64,000 nucleotides of DNA, from NCBI GenBank assembly GCA_024336345.1, contig JANFOG010000008.1:124001-188000 (forward strand). Reading direction: 5' to 3'. The DNA is from Mariannaea sp. PMI_226 (lineage: Eukaryota; Ascomycota; Sordariomycetes; Hypocreales; Nectriaceae). The notes under the pieces are model-generated. The model saw only the letters and a list, made by a program, of their open reading frames with translations, was not told the DNA's origin and made no database searches. Positions within the stretch are counted from its first letter, which is position 1; each line of letters starts with the position of its first letter. A program made the position numbers and the translations under genes. Below are positions 35,209-46,426 of this stretch, piece by piece.

Positions 35209-38024
35209 ATGCCCGATCCCATATCCATCATTGGCCTGGTGGGACAAGTGGCAGATCTCATCCAACGAGCCTACAACTACGGCAAAGCAGTTCACGATGC
35301 TCAAAGTGACATGCGCAAGCTCTACACTGAGCTTCTTGGTCTCAAAGGTGTCCTGGAGCAACTCGCTAAACTAGATCTTGCTTCAGCGGAACCGCAGATA
35401 GCTGACCTTGTCCGCTCAGCCAAGTTTAGGAATACACTATCTTCAACTTCACAGCTCGTCGCACGACTTATTGAGAATTTGAGCAAAAAGCAAACGAAAA
35501 ATCGTCTCATGAATGCGTTTGCTTGGCCATAGGTAGAAGATGATGTGAAGGCAGATATTCAGGATCTTGAACGCGTGAAAACCTGCTTCATTATGATGAT
35601 TAGCCGAAAATTCGTGAGTCCTTCAATCCCTCAACATGAGAATGAGTATTTATGATTATAATTAGAACTCAAATGGAAACGAGATTTTGAACATCGCAAG
35701 AGAAGGCCAAGCCAGAGAGAATCTCAAAGATGAAGGTCTGCAATCAGAGCATTCTGGAACTCTATATTTACTGACGTTTTGGACAGAGAAAAAGAGAAAA
35801 GTGATTAGGGAATGGATCCAACCATTTAGTCCTGCCCAGCTACATACCAAGGCTATTCAGAAAATGATGAAGTCTACTGGGTTATGGTTCTTAGATGGGG
35901 ACTTCAAAGTCTGGAGGGAAGGTGGTGAAGATACGCCAAGACTTCTGTGGCTTCGAGGTAAATGTATGTCGGGAACCTTTGTCTCATGCCGATGACATGC
36001 GCTTCCACTGACTTATACACGCGTAGCTGGATCCGGGAAAACAACATTGTAGTAAGTCAGATCAGCCTTCTCCTGTCACTGATGCTGAAATGGATACCAG
36101 TGCTGCGGCAGTAGACCAGCTCAAATTATACCGCCAGGAAGACCCCGAAATCGGATTTGCATTCTTTTATTGTACTTTTGATGACCGAGAGTCTCAACAA
36201 CCCCTCAATATCCTTGGATCGATCTTGTATCAACTCTCAGAGCAGCACCCTGAAGCTTTAGACGGCATCGATCAGTTGTGCAAATCTGGTGAGATCCTAA
36301 AGGAAAAAGCTCTACTGAAGCTGGTCTCACAATACGTATCCAACTTTGACAAATTCTACATCTCTGTCGATGCTATAAACGAGAGTTTCGGCTGTAACAA
36401 AGTGTTTGAGGTGCTTCTGAAGCTTCTTACCGGCAACCCCAACGTCCGAATTCTGGTGACAGCCATATCGAGTTGTACGTATTGGCTAAAAGATCTACAA
36501 CTGCAGGATCCGCCGGAATTGATTGAGGTAGATATGGGTAAAGAGGGTGTTGAGAAAGATATTGACTTTTACGTCATGACGAGGCTCAAGAACAGCGTCC
36601 ACTCAAACGACTAAACAAGGAGACGAAGCTCCAGTTGCGTGCAAAGATACTTTATAACGCGAAGGGAATGTGAGTAAAACTATGGCTAAACGTTTGTCTA
36701 TCCTCCTATTAACATTCTCAGGTTTCGGTATGCCCAGTGCCAGCTCGATTCGCTCGGTGGTCTCAGAACCGCCAAAATGGTCAGCGACGCACTCTATGAT
36801 CTTCCAAAGGACATATACGAAGTCTACGAAAAGATTCTGCTCAATATCCCCGAACCCGATACACTTTTCGCCAGACAATCACTCTTCCTTCTCTCCACAG
36901 CTCTGCGGCCACTTACAATTCTGGAACTAGCAGAAGCTGTGATCCTGGACAGTTGTACAACCGCGGTTGATCAGGAGTGTAGACTCGAAGAGCCCATGGA
37001 GTTACTGGAAATATGCCAAGGCCTTGTTGACTACGACGCAGCAACAAATGTGGCTACGTTGGCGCATTCATCGGTTCGGGCGTACATCACCTCCAACCGC
37101 ACGTGCGACGGCGATGTTTCCTGGTTTAGCTACAATATCCCTGGCATACACGCCGATTTTGCCAATAAGTGCTTATCGTATCTCCTCCTCGAGCATTTCC
37201 AAGATGTCTGTTGCACCCAAGAAGAGCTTGAAAAGAAGTTTGAAGACTACCCTCTTCTTCGCTACGCTTCTCGATATTGGCCGCTTCATGCAAGACTATC
37301 TGGAAAAGAAGGGCGGCAAGACGCCTCTGCTTTGGCATTCTGTTTGAGTTCTAAGAAAGCTGGCGGGGACAACTTTAGCTTTTGGGTGCAGTGCCTAATA
37401 CCTGATGCATCGAGAGAGACTATCATGGCAAGCGAGCCTCTTTACTACGCCTCTTCTTTTGGGCTTGCGGATCTTGTCAAGAGTCTATTGACGTCTGAAG
37501 GTGTGGAAGTCGATGCCCGGGGTGGACGGTATAGCTCGAGTGCATTACACGTAGCGTGCTACAGAGGACATGTTGAAATAGCTCGTCAGCTACTCGAATG
37601 CGGCGCAGATATCAACCTCCTTGATAGTGATGGCCGCACCGCATTATTCTGGGCAAAGAGATTAGGCCGGACTGACATCGTTGATCTTCTAGAGGATCCA
37701 AAATATGCTCAGACGAAGGGTCACGCTGTCTTGAAACTCTCGGATCTTCCAAAATATATGGACTACCCAATGTGGTTTTGCTGTGATTGCAATCGCGGGC
37801 CGCAACGAGGCAGATTCGATCATTGTATGAGCTGTGGCCATGGAAAATGCGAGAAGTGCATAAAAATGGCTGGTTTGGAGGATCTTGAAAAGGTTCCAGA
37901 ATCGCAGAGTCGCTGGGTATGTTGTAGCTGTGAGGCGGGACCTACAAAGGTTGAGACGAAGAAATGTCGGGATTGTGAACATGAGAAGTGTGATAGGTGC
38001 TGGGTCTTTAATGTTTCTATCTGA
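35209..38024 (+). pseudogene. NACHT/ankyrin STAND (NLR-like) gene, disrupted, with C-terminal double Cys module
   Basis: Fungal NLR-like proteins sense non-self and can trigger cell death. Exons read as 35209-35613, 35666-35957, 36027-36051, 36101 to about 36669 and 36722-38024. The N-terminus MPDPISIIGLVGQVADL is the helical (Helo-like/fungal NLR N) domain. The P-loop reads AGSGKTTL across two introns, and FYISVDAINES is the Walker B region. Ankyrin-like repeats (LHVACYRGHVEIARQLLECG and neighbours) precede two Cys-rich units, WFCCDCNRGP...CMSCGHGKCEKC and WVCCSCEAGP...CRDCEHEKCDRC. Two lesions are seen: an in-frame TAG at 35530-35532 after FAWP (likely from CAG) and a -1 frameshift near 36596-36605, after which LKRLNKETKLQLRAKILYN continues in another frame. 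Sequencing error could explain one lesion but hardly both. Confidence 0.82.
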
Positions 38025-38530
38025 GAAAGTGGTATGATGGCGATTAATTCCAGATTGTTCACCCTGAATGTAGTTATAGGTCCATATGTATTCTTTTCTG
38101 ATGTGAAGACTGGATGGACCCCCAAGCTTTCCCCCGCCACCTGGAATAAGCCCTAGTCCTACAGTCCAAAATCAACTGTAGTAGAGTTGATTTTATTGAC
38201 CCGCTTCAAACCTGGTAGGGTTGATTATTGCCAGGGTGTAGAGTTGATTTGACATTGTTCTATATACAGGAATAGTACTGAGGAGTGCTGATCAGAACAG
38301 GGGGTTATATCATACGTACTACTGAATGATCTCATTATTGATCGAAACATAATCATCATTCAGATCTTACTATCAAGAACCAAGTCCCCAGAACGATTAC
38401 TATGACGGCTTCGAATTTGCAATCTGAACCATGCAGTGCAATTTATCCCTACGTCCTTCTCTCTACATAGCGCCTTCTCGCTTGCCAGGTTTGTAGGCTC
38501 GCCTCCGTAGCCGATGAGGTTGCTACGCAT
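38025..38530. other. Intergenic with short inverted and direct repeats
   Basis: No gene. GTTGATT words recur three times between 38186 and 38250, once as the arm of a perfect 9-bp inverted repeat. Confidence 0.5.
38168..38194. repeat. Small perfect inverted repeat
   Basis: AAAATCAAC and GTTGATTTT are separated by nine bases. Lies about 150 bp beyond the STAND gene stop. It may be a transcription-termination hairpin or a MITE remnant; neither can be shown. Confidence 0.35.
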
Positions 38531-38745
38531 TTGAGAACACGACACCGCGATATACAGCCAGAGCATCGACAGTGTCTAATAGAGAAGATAAAACAGATCC
38601 CGAATATCCTCTACAGTCAGGACGAACTACGTCGTTGTTTACAGTACCCAACAGATACGATTAAACCCATTCCGTATCTTGCGCCACCAAAACCAGACGG
38701 TTTGAAATGTCGTGCTTGCGACCATATTCAGGCATGGATATCTTA
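38531..38745 (+). pseudogene. Fragment of OrsD-like (DUF3505) gene
   Basis: The + strand reads MRTRHRDIQPEHRQC, then KIKQIPNILYSQDELRR and KPIPYLAPPKPDGLKCRAC, strongly reminiscent of the N-terminal zinc-finger part of OrsD/DUF3505 proteins found in many moulds. Similarity fades after CRAC at about 38720-38745, where the minus-strand hAT remnant begins. The piece is too short to be a gene and is best seen as a truncated relic. Confidence 0.55.
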
Positions 38746-39366
38746 CGAATCTATCGAATCGAATGCCAAGCCCTACGGGTGGCTGTGCCGTGAAGCATTG
38801 ATAGTCATCCAGCTCACTCATGGCTGGGCTCACGACATCGAGCTCTCGAGCGAGCAAATGGTACTCATCGAGACGCTGTGCCTTGATCTCTAAGTTGTGA
38901 TGTTGTCGTCGTAATCGGTAGCCCTTGATAGTGATCTTCCCAATACTTTTGAACGCTTTCAAGAACTGGTTTATGCCACGGTTTGGGCCAGTTCTTTTTG
39001 ATGTGAGCTAAGGGCCGTGACGGGTGAAGTATCATTGCGGCACCCATAGGCTGGACTCTCATCTATGAACTGGTAGTACTTGTCGAATATTGCCCATGAT
39101 GCTACAATGCAGCTTCGAAGTGAAGAGCTACTATAGTGCTTTTGGAATGCTTGAGTGTAATGTTTATGAAGGACGTCCATGGTGAAGAGAGTACGATCGA
39201 GGGTAGCATAGCGGCCCTCTGTGAGTTGAGTGATCTTATGATAGCAGCGGATAGGAGTTGGCATATAGATTAATTGGTCACACTGGATCGTTTCTTCCCT
39301 TCCCCATGGCGTCCTTGGCGTGGATAAAAGCTTTTGAAACGCTTGCGCGTAGGCAATTAAATGCAT
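38745..39366 (-). pseudogene. hAT transposase remnant
   Basis: The minus strand encodes fragments of a hAT-family transposase C-terminal half. In one frame: ITQLTEGRYATLDRTLFTM, VLHKHYTQAFQKHYSSS, ASWAIFDKYYQFIDESPAYG. After a frameshift at about 39050 it continues AAMILHPSRPLAHIKKNWP and VLESVQKYWEDHYQG, then another shift leads to ELDDYQCFTAQPPVG. This order is that of fungal hAT elements. Ends and target duplication could not be located, and the N-terminal BED/catalytic half is absent. Dead element. Confidence 0.72.
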
Positions 39367-40706
39367 TCTTCATACACTGGTTTTAGAGTCTCACTCGAGA
39401 TAAGTTCTGAACCCAAAATCTCCTGGATTTGTCACAGGTCACGACGTGTTGTATCCCGCTGCTGCCAAAACGCCAGACACATGGCACAAGGACATCCTTC
39501 TTAGTGGTAAACACCACACATTTCCCTTCTCCTTCCGGCTCTTCTCGGTCCCTGTTATTGTTGTATCTCGATGCCCATAGCAGGGCAAAGTGCTTAAATG
39601 TATCTAACCTTTGCAGTTGTCCCCTGTACTGGTGTGGCATTGCGAGGCTTTTGAAGATTTCTTATTTGGACAAACGCTGTCACTTTGTGAAAGTGCGTGC
39701 AAATGGGGTTGTGCAACGAATGGACACATAAACCCTATTAACATCCAGCACTGCCACCATGCCGTTTAGCCCGAGCAGAATATTTACGCCCAATTTATCA
39801 TATTGACTTGACAGCCCCAGAGAAAAATCAAAAGTTTGATCATCTACTACGCATAGGAAAGAAAATCAGAATAGAGATGTTCCCCAACGACCTGGATCCG
39901 GACAGGTCCCGAACAGAGAGGTAGAAGTACGCCTCGGGACAGGCGACTGAAAGGAAGAGGAGGGCTGTGAGCCGAAGCTGAAAGACGGTCCCAGTTGCTC
40001 AAACTTCTTTTCTATTTTTCCTGGCTGCTGGTGGCCACATCCCAAACGAGCACTAAGATTGCTCCATCCGACAGCGGCTTCTAGGGCAGCTGGAGTTCCT
40101 TCGCAGGCCTATATCCGAGTTCTTAAGCAAAACCAAGCTCGTTAGATCAAGAGGCCCCTCAGGGCAGGGAAGATGACGAGCAGCTGCCTCCTGCCTAATT
40201 GCATTAACAGCGAGGCAAAAAACGATGATGCCAAAGGAGTAGGAGAGTTGGATTCGTGCCGCCAAAGGCACCGCAGGTTTCTACGAGGGGCTTGCGAAAT
40301 GAAGCCAAGACATGTACCTATCCCGCCACTCCGCATTTACCACTCTCCACTGCAATGACGACCAGTCGGGGTTAGTGGGATAGAACCCACGGTTCTGGCA
40401 GAGATGGAGTGTCCAAATATATACAGTAAATCATCGGTAGGATTGAGCCCTTGCTTAGAATACCTACAGTTTGGCTCTGGGCATTATTTTCGTTGGTTTT
40501 AAGATCTTTTTGGGCTGGCGCTGCCAAAGTATGTATGCAGAAAAGCCACGACGTCATAGCTCCCTGGTCTCACATCATATTTGTATGTTGGGTTGGACGT
40601 GGCATTCCCGAGTACATATCCGCGCCGGTGCCCGACTTGGGACTATACTTCATCGCCTCACACCGGGAGCGTCACAAATACATCAGTCACCTGATTCCGT
40701 CTCAAG
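39367..40706. other. Intergenic stretch
   Basis: No supportable gene. The part next to the hAT remnant (39370-39740) may be further decayed transposon. The last few hundred bases are the promoter of the FAD monooxygenase. Confidence 0.5.
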
Positions 40707-42056
40707 ATGATGGAAGAACCCAAACTCCAGATCGCCATTATCGGAGCTGGCATCGCCGGTCTGGGCGCCGCCATAGCTCTTAAAGGCCACCCGAAGATCG
40801 ATATTCAGATCTATGAACAGGCTGAAGAATTGAGAGAGATTGGTGCATCAATTGCGCTTGGACCGAATGGCATGAGAACGCTGGAGAGGCTTGGTGTGGA
40901 TAATGGTTTGGACGATTCGGTTGCCTTCCGGAACAAATCTGGCTATCCCATGATATACCGGTAAGTTGGCCCAATATTGCTTGACAAAGCAGCTATCTAA
41001 CCCTTCTTCTCTAGTCACTATAAGACGAATGAGGTAGTTTCAGTTGACGCTCATCACGGCAGGGTAGACTATCGCCATCGAACTGCCCGCTATTACAGGC
41101 CACACCTCCAACAAGCCCTCCTTCAACATGTGGACGCCTCTAGTATTCACCTGCGCAAAGGTTTCAAATCGGTGCAGTTTAACAACGGGATAAAGAAACT
41201 GGTCATTACTTTTACCGACAAGTCGACAACAACGGCTGACGTCCTACTTGGTGCAGATGGAATCCACTCCCCAGTCCGTACAATCTTCGTTCCTACATCA
41301 GGCACAGCCTGGACTGGATGGGTGACTTTTCGATCTGTATTTCCAATCTCTCATCTGGCTAATATCCAAGACTTACCAGATGAGGCAAACCACTTTTGGT
41401 CCCCGGACACCACCCTTTTCGTGTCAAAGCTAGGTAAAGACTTATTTACAGTCGTTGGCTCCTACCAGAGCAATCCGGATGCACCAGATGCTCCCTATAA
41501 GGATGCCAAATGGAATTCGGAGGGAAACCTGGACACTTTGAAAGAGTACTATAAAGACTGGAGTCCGCTAACCCGCAGTATTCTCGATTCAACGCCTTAC
41601 ACGAGGATCTATCCCAACGTGGCTGCTCATGGCCTTGATAGCTGGGTTTTAGGCAATGGCAAGGTGACACTCGCTGGGGACGCGGCACACGCGCATGGAG
41701 GCGCATTCGCTGCTGGTGGAAGTCTGGCTCTTGATGATGCTTGGGCCTTTGCTGCTTCCATTCGGCAAGTCTTCCCTGACTATGCATCGAGATTACCGAC
41801 CGAACAGGAGCTTGCGACGGCACTGAAGCTTTACGAGACAACCAGAAAAGCGCATACCGACCGAATCATCCAAGTTGTGCGCGAAGGGAACAGGAAGAAG
41901 GTTGAGCGTTTGGGGGTGGCTGAGACGGATGAGGAACTAAGACTTAGGATGACGAGTCGAGCTGACACAAGCTGGATCCACGAACACGATGTTGTAACTG
42001 TATTCCAAATCGCAAAAGATTTGGTGTTTGGCGCTGACGGGCAAGCGCGCTTGTAA
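40707..42056 (+). CDS. FAD-dependent monooxygenase, salicylate-hydroxylase-like
   Basis: A group A flavin monooxygenase, hydroxylating an aromatic or polyketide-like substrate with NAD(P)H and O2. Exons 40707-40960 and 41015-42056 (54-nt intron splitting an Arg codon) give 431 aa, usual for salicylate-hydroxylase relatives; MMEEP could also start at the second Met. IAIIGAGIAGLGAAIAL (residues 9-25) is the FAD-binding GxGxxG. GADGIHSPVR at about 164 is the DG motif, and LAGDAAHAHGGAFAAGGSLA at about 304 is the GD motif, although in most relatives Pro follows the His-containing part where Ala-His is seen here. It is convergent with a stand-alone adenylation enzyme 378 bp away, suggesting a small specialised-metabolism pair. 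Confidence 0.9.
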
Positions 42057-42433
42057 GCTCAAATTAGTTTAGTTGAATCATAGGCAGCTATTCGTTCGTA
42101 CAAAGGAGTTTTCCTCACGTCAGATTCGCCCCTCAAGACTCAATATGGTGCGAAAATGGAGCCCGCCGCCAACAAAGTCGCCGAGCGACAGCCGAACGAC
42201 GCAGGTTTATGAAAATAGGGGTTCATCTGAAAGGGAAAAAATGAAGCAATTTTTCTTTTTATACTGCAATTGATTTCTATGTGACTAGTGGTCAAATATT
42301 AAATAATGGAGATTGTGAGAGACTGAAGGGAAAGACTATAGCAAAGGAAAAACAATATACTGATACTCGAGTTGACTGGGATGTCGTTTGATAATATAGT
42401 GATACCGGCCGGTTTCAGTAGCTAATTAGTTTT
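42057..42433. other. Convergent 3' intergenic stretch
   Basis: Between the stops of the monooxygenase and the adenylation enzyme. Nothing recognisable. Confidence 0.6.
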
Positions 42434-44137
42434 CTAATAAATTTTATCCAGTTCATCTTTCAGGTTTTCCTGAACCTTCTTTCTCTGAATATTTCCTTTA
42501 GTTGCCGTTCGTGCGAGCGTGCCTGTCGGGACGACTAGAATGAAACGGGGGTCACCAATTCGCTCATGCATATATCTCCGTTTATGAAACGGAGAGACTC
42601 TTTGAAATATCTCATTCTTCAGTCGCTCGATGTAGGGCTCGGAACAGATCGTCGTTATATCTTTTGGCTCTACAACTAGCACTGGTGATGGCCGCCCAAC
42701 ACCAACAACAACAGCTGCGCCAATCAGATCGTGGCCACAGGTGTCCATGGCGTTCATCTCAATTGAGCCAGTGTCGCAGCGAAGGGCCATCTCCATTTTG
42801 ATCCAGTCATCGTTGCGCCCCTGAGATAAGTACCGGTTTGCTGCTACCTCGATGAACAGGTCACCGGTGTGGAACTTTCCATCCTTCAGACTTCGCAGAG
42901 GCGGCGCAGGGCAATCAGGAGACTCTGGAGGCACGACGAGTTCGAGGAGCCTTGGCCCCGGCCCTGAGTCATCTGATAAAGGTAGGAACTCGAAGCGCGA
43001 CTCAGGCAAGGTTTCCAAGTATGTCATGCCCTCTTTCTGGCCTTTTCTGGAGAGAAGTAATATACCGACTTCAGTAGACGCAAAGAGATTCAAGAGATTG
43101 AGGCCCTGCTCAAGTGCCCACTTTTCATCTGCACCGTCTAAAAGACCCCCGCCGTAGATAATACGGTCAAGGCCTTGGATTGCAGTGAGCAGTGAAGGAT
43201 CATGCCGAGCTTCTTGGAAAACCTTTGATATGAATGCGGGAAACATTGCCAAGTCTGTCAGTTCGCATTCGTTGATCATCTGTCGCAATTCCGAGTTCTT
43301 GTATGGCAACTCAGTGGGGAGAACAAAACAGCTTCCTTGACGGACGAAATACAGGAATATCAACGCAGTTGCCATATGGCAGAAACTCCCACTATACGGA
43401 GGATATTAGTAAATTGAAGTGCAGCATGATATTGAACTTACCTTGCGACGGTAACTTGCTGCTTGTGTGGTGAAACAGGAGGTATACATTGTGACATCTT
43501 CGTAACTGAGTAATCTAACCATTTGGCTGTTACTGGTACCAACTTTGGGCTTCCTGAAGTGGATCCTGAGGTATGATATATCATGACAATATCCTCGGCT
43601 TGTGATGGGGTCCACAGACGAGGTGGTGGCAGATGCTCGAGATCAGAGCCGAGGACGTCCTCTACCAGCCAGGTAGGCACAGGTCCATTCCCTAGAAACG
43701 GTAGCAAAGTTGGATCATAGATCAGTGCTACAGCATTTGTTCTGCCGAGGAGTTCATATGCTACGGATGGGTCTGTCATTCGAAGTGATATCACCTGGGG
43801 AACGAAACCTGCTCTTGACAGGCCCCATATGTGAACAAGGTCCAGGTATGACGTTCCTCTCAGCCTTTGATTCCTGGTAAGCCGAGACGCAGAATTTAGA
43901 AGGGCTTTCAGACACTCACCACAGCCCAACAACAGATTGTTCACTGAAGTCTGCCTTCGAAAATTCATTGGCCCAGTACCTGGCACATACTTCAACGTCT
44001 TTTTGGAAGTTCGCGAAAGTGATGTCCTTCCAAGACTTGCCAGTTGATTCCCCTACGGGAACTTTGAGTACCGGAAGGGATGCATATTTGGTCGCGCTAG
44101 CTTGAAGAACGGACAGGTTGGTTTTAAAAGTGGCCAT
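42434..44137 (-). CDS. Stand-alone adenylation-domain enzyme (NRPS-like A domain / acyl-adenylate former)
   Basis: An AMP-forming enzyme that should activate a carboxylic acid as acyl-adenylate. Exons 44137-43920, 43873-43442 and 43391-42434 give 535 aa. Core motifs: A3 YHTSGSTSGSPKLVP (about residue 171), A5 region NLFASTEVG, A7 FHTGDLF (about 391), A8 GRNDDWIKM, and A10 ATKGNIQRKK near the C-terminus with the catalytic lysine. Sequence style resembles the A domain of fungal NRPS-like A-T-R/A-T-TE proteins rather than acyl-CoA ligases, yet the protein ends right after A10 with no carrier, reductase or thioesterase domain visible on the strand downstream. It could therefore act in trans or have become a ligase. 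Convergent with the FAD monooxygenase, a plausible tailoring partner. Confidence 0.85.
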
Positions 44138-45034
44138 ATTGAAAGAAGTTGAGAATTGAGAACAGACCTGGCCACCTGTGAAAAGCAGGTAGTCTATGTG
44201 TTTTTATAAGTCTTCACTTATTAACTCAAGTGGCGAAACAAAGGAACCTCAACGACAGACAACGCTAACTGGAAGTAGATAAATTGTTTCCTCATCCAAT
44301 CGATCATGGAAGTCGGCTTTCATAACTTTCTTGCGGGTCATTCCAGGTTATGTTTTTCGTCATTGTACTTTCTACTACTACATAGCTAGTCATCCTTGCT
44401 CCGCGCTCAAAGTGGATATTATTCCGGTGATGTGGAGAGCGAGGTTTGGGCCAAGGACCGATCAAGGAAGCCGGCTTTGATTCCTGGCGACTTTCACGAC
44501 GCTGACAGCCAAATTGGTCATCTCATACAAAAGGACGATAATGGGGGAGGAGAGAAACCCACAAGAAGCTAGCATCTGTCATCGGAGAATAGGTCCACTT
44601 TAGGGGCAGTTTGGGGAGATATCCCCTTTACAGTGGAGCGGGGCTCTTTCAAGTCTGAGTTAGTACTATGCACGCTCTGCTGAAATTATCCAAGCCTCTC
44701 TCTGTTGTCGTAACTGTGCAAATCGTATCAACGCAACCATGGAACCGCGACGGTGCATGTTGCTCGTAGACAAATGCAATTTATTGCCTGTTTCCCCAAT
44801 TCAGTTGCGAAATCCCCCAGTTCTCTAGCTTCTAAAATCCGCAAGTTGATTATTGTCTTGAAATCTGGGGAAGCGTTCTGCTCACATAGAACTGGCCCTT
44901 GCTTGTCGCCTTCTGCCTTTCTCATTTATTCTCTCCCCGCTTCTTTATGATTTGCCCATGTGTGTGAGAATGGAGGCAAATACCAATGCACGCCACCTTT
45001 TGAAGCGAATGACACTGTCGGTGCTGCTCCTACG
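44138..45034. other. Intergenic stretch
   Basis: Promoter of the adenylation gene, then unassigned sequence up to the Tc1/mariner element. No gene. Confidence 0.55.
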
Positions 45035-45036
45035 TA

Positions 45037-45069
45037 CAGTAACAGGACAAAAGTCTCCGTACACCCCCC
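45037..45069. repeat. Left terminal inverted repeat
   Basis: Starts CAGTAACAGG and runs into a C-rich tail of seven C residues; the partner has six. Preceded by TA. Confidence 0.9.
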
Positions 45070-45181
45070 CACATCCACCATCACCACATTCATCACCGCC
45101 AACTTCAAAGCATAACCACACAATCAAATAAGAAGCAAATTTGAAAATAAATATATGTCTAGATAGCCCTGATTCTGGTGT

Positions 45182-46318
45182 TTAATATTTGGTATACCAA
45201 CCTCGCGCGCGACGAACAGCAAGTAAGCGGCGCTCCATAGAGTCTATTAGCCTCGAAATCTTCCTCTGGTCTAAGGCTGCCCACGCAGCTTTAACGCACC
45301 GCGCCAATTCTTCTTTATCTGCCTCATTGTTTTTCAGGCGCTTTAAATGAGGATAATCCTTACGTAATTTGGCCTTTAACATCCTCCAGACGTGTTCTAT
45401 AGGATTTAAATCAGGTGAGAAAGGCGGCCAGTCGATAGGGATAAATTGGTGGGCTGCTAGCCACCTTCGAATCCTCCCAGCTCTATGAATAGGGGCATTA
45501 TCCTGCTGAAACGGCCTGGGGGTATTGAATAGAGGCAGAAGACCTTCCTCAAGAGCTTTTTCATATGACCAAGCCGAATATCCCTTGCGACGGGATCTCA
45601 TATCTCTAGTCATAAGGACAATTGGGGTCCTTCCTGTCTTCCATATAGCTGCCCAGAACATTAAGGAAAATTCAGCTTTAACATGAATATCCTCATTGAT
45701 GAAGTCCTTATAGTACTTTTCTTCAGGCGTTCGGAAGTCCCAGCTATTGGGGTTGCTCGATTGTGGTTGTGTAGAAGTCTCGTCCGAAAAGATTGTCTAA
45801 GATGTGTTAGTCTGTCTTTTAGATCAAACTTTAAAGAGGTCTACCTCAACCAATTCTCCAACTCTTGGAATCCAAGAACGTACAAATTGTAGCCTAGCCT
45901 TTGCTGCTTCTTTTGTGATACTTGGTCTCTTCATAGACCTCCATTTACGCGCCCAATGCCGTCGTACAACCCGGCGGATGGTACGTGTATCCACTCCAAC
46001 ACCAGACTCATATTTGAGCGCATCCTAAGTGATTTTCCGGTTCTTTTTGGCTAATTGAATAATATATCGACTTTCTGAACGTGTGAGACTATTGGGCCGA
46101 CCGGGCCGTTCTTGGTCTTCCAATGTGTGGTATTTGGTGAAGTGTTGTTTTACATATTGAACTGACGAGTGGGTTGTGTTGAACTGGGCCGCAACGGCAC
46201 GCAGGCTTAAACCCTCATCTAACTTGGCCAAAATGGCCGCCCTGACTTCTGGAGAAAATTCATGATTATATTGACGATTAACGCTTATTTCAGTGCCAAA
46301 ATGGCGTTCTTCTGACAT
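45182..46318 (-). pseudogene. Tc1/mariner transposase with nonsense codon
   Basis: Starts ATG 46318. The N-terminal ~90 residues form a paired HTH (RAAILAKLDEGLSLRAVAAQ, then a second helix pair after RPGRPNSLT). The catalytic triad is DD34E: Asp in TIFSDETS, Asp in FQQDNAPIHRA and Glu in SPDLNPIEHVW, with 34 residues between the last two. An in-frame TAG at 46025-46027 follows KKNRKIT where the reading frame otherwise continues DALKYESGVGV; CAG to TAG is the likely change. Two further stops fall in a 48- or 54-nt segment ending at 45797 with GT-AG borders and a CTAAC branch, so I read that as an intron. Product would be inactive unless the stop is suppressed; it could be mobilised in trans. 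Confidence 0.8.
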
Positions 46319-46391
46319 TATGGGCGCATGTTATGGTGGTTAGAAGAGAAGGGTGCATTTAGAGACGCGATGGTGTTTTGACGCGCCAAGT

Positions 46392-46424
46392 GGGGGGTGT
46401 ACGGAGACTTTTGTCCTGTTACTG
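46392..46424. repeat. Right terminal inverted repeat
   Basis: Inverse copy of the left repeat ending CCTGTTACTG, followed by TA. Confidence 0.9.
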
Positions 46425-46426
46425 TA

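Larger units (their letters stand above)
45037..46424 (-). mobile_element. Tc1/mariner-family DNA transposon, 1,388 bp
   Basis: Both ends begin CAGTAACAGGACAAAAGTCT as a terminal inverted repeat that stays perfect for about 33 bp, and a TA dinucleotide flanks each end (45035-45036 and 46425-46426), the target duplication of this superfamily. It encodes one transposase on the minus strand. Near-perfect ends imply a recent arrival, although the transposase has a nonsense codon. Weak inverted similarity continues outwards beyond the TA on both sides. Confidence 0.9.

Noticed and set aside
40372..40400. GTGGGTTCTATCCCAC hairpin resembling a T-arm on the minus strand
   Set aside because: The loop is six bases instead of seven and no other tRNA arms are found.
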